NCBI GenBank assembly: GCA_029964075.1
Contig: CM057135.1
Location: forward strand, 9,326,863-9,390,862
Direction: 5' to 3'
From: Patiria pectinifera
Lineage: Eukaryota; Echinodermata; Asteroidea; Valvatida; Asterinidae
DNA length: 64,000 bases
Part shown: piece by piece, positions 63,560 to 64,000 of the stretch
How positions within the stretch are numbered: position 1 is the stretch's first letter
How the letters are laid out: each line of letters opens with the position of its first letter
The notes under the pieces: model-generated
What the model was told of the DNA's origin: nothing
Databases searched by the model: none
What the model saw: only the letters and a program-made list of their open reading frames with translations
Made by a program: the position numbers and the translations under genes

Positions 63560-64000
63560 GAATGTTTGATTGGCAAGATTACAATTGTTTTTCCTGGGGG
63601 ATGGATGTCTAGTCAGTTGGCTCCACAGTGAACAGGTCCGCATCAAGAGGCTGATCGTGCAATTCGACCCGTTCCTCCCGCTGTACGACTTGCCCGTCCA
63701 TGTGAACGACCTTGGAATGTCGTTCCTCCGCCAGAGCGATCCTCAGGCGCTTCCCCTTCTTGCATCCGGGGCGGTCTGTGTCGCCTAATCCTTGACTGCA
63801 ATCTCCAGGGCTGTCTGCGTCTCTTGATCCTTTGTGGCCCCCTCTGCTTCCTCATCACTAAGGCTGCTTAGAGAGGGCAAAGATCCAGGGGAGCTGAGCA
63901 GCACAGACCGGGGCTTCCGCACTAGAGGGGGTCGAACCGGGGAGAAGGCCACCAACAGTGAGATCGGTGTTGGTGAGAGGGAGAGGACTGGGTGCTGTTG
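63560..64000 (-). other. Possible 3' end of a retroelement coding region, cut by the window
   Basis: GC-richer than its surroundings. Minus-strand frames have GSLPSLSSLSDEEAEGATKD and, in another frame, ALAEERHSKVVHMDGQVVQR. A tail region of an LTR-element polyprotein next to the LTR-like stretch would fit, but no enzymatic motif is visible. Confidence 0.25.

Overview
The window looks like genomic DNA of a marine invertebrate animal. It has GT-AG spliced exons of a SAM/HECT-type gene, a CR1/Jockey-like LINE, several families of small inverted-repeat transposons, satellite arrays, and two large virus-like transposons of the Polinton/Maverick (adintovirus) kind. The species cannot be named from the sequence. 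Nearly every coding unit carries single-base frameshifts, including the host gene. These may be decay, homopolymer errors in the assembly, or both.

Layout. (1) 1 to about 15.8 kb: a degraded adintovirus-type Polinton, all genes on the minus strand. From right to left: a protein-primed-type DNA polymerase B (PolB) broken by several insertions, packaging ATPase, two small conserved proteins, integrase with chromodomain, penton, pX-like core protein, and a major capsid protein cut by the window edge. (2) 16 to 17.5 kb: tandem repeats and AT-rich DNA. (3) 17.5 to 38.8 kb: an integrase-core (DDE) gene split in two by a second Polinton of a clearly different lineage (18271-37948). That element has 319-bp terminal inverted repeats and a 6-bp target duplication (ATGGGA). 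It carries a TFIIB-like factor, penton, a large structural gene, several small membrane proteins, ATPase, major capsid protein, integrase and PolB. It has itself been hit by a solo LTR and by a 3.9-kb insertion. (4) 39.9 to 41.6 kb: a short tandem repeat and a CACTG-ended non-autonomous transposon. (5) 42.4 to 53 kb: a minus-strand host gene with a SAM-like N-terminus and a G2E3-like HECT ubiquitin-ligase C-terminus. It is disturbed by a LINE, MITEs and a 2.04-kb tandem duplication that doubles one HECT exon. (6) 53.6 to 60.3 kb: a MITE, palindromes and a repeat field containing a 27-bp repeat, a 171-bp satellite with CRE-like sites and a roughly 150-bp satellite. (7) 60.3 to 64 kb: weak retroelement remnants.

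Functionally, both Polintons carry a replication module (PolB), an integration module (integrase) and a virion module (major capsid protein, penton, packaging ATPase, small membrane or core proteins). Both are visibly inactivated. Element 1 lacks the third integrase catalytic acid and has a changed PolB motif C. Element 2 lacks PolB motif B and part of the capsid protein. The most interesting parts are the TFIIB-like gene with a recurring TATATTAAA start-proximal motif in element 2, the four composite nuclear-receptor/E-box sites in each of its inverted repeats, and its insertion beside the third catalytic residue of another integrase-type gene.
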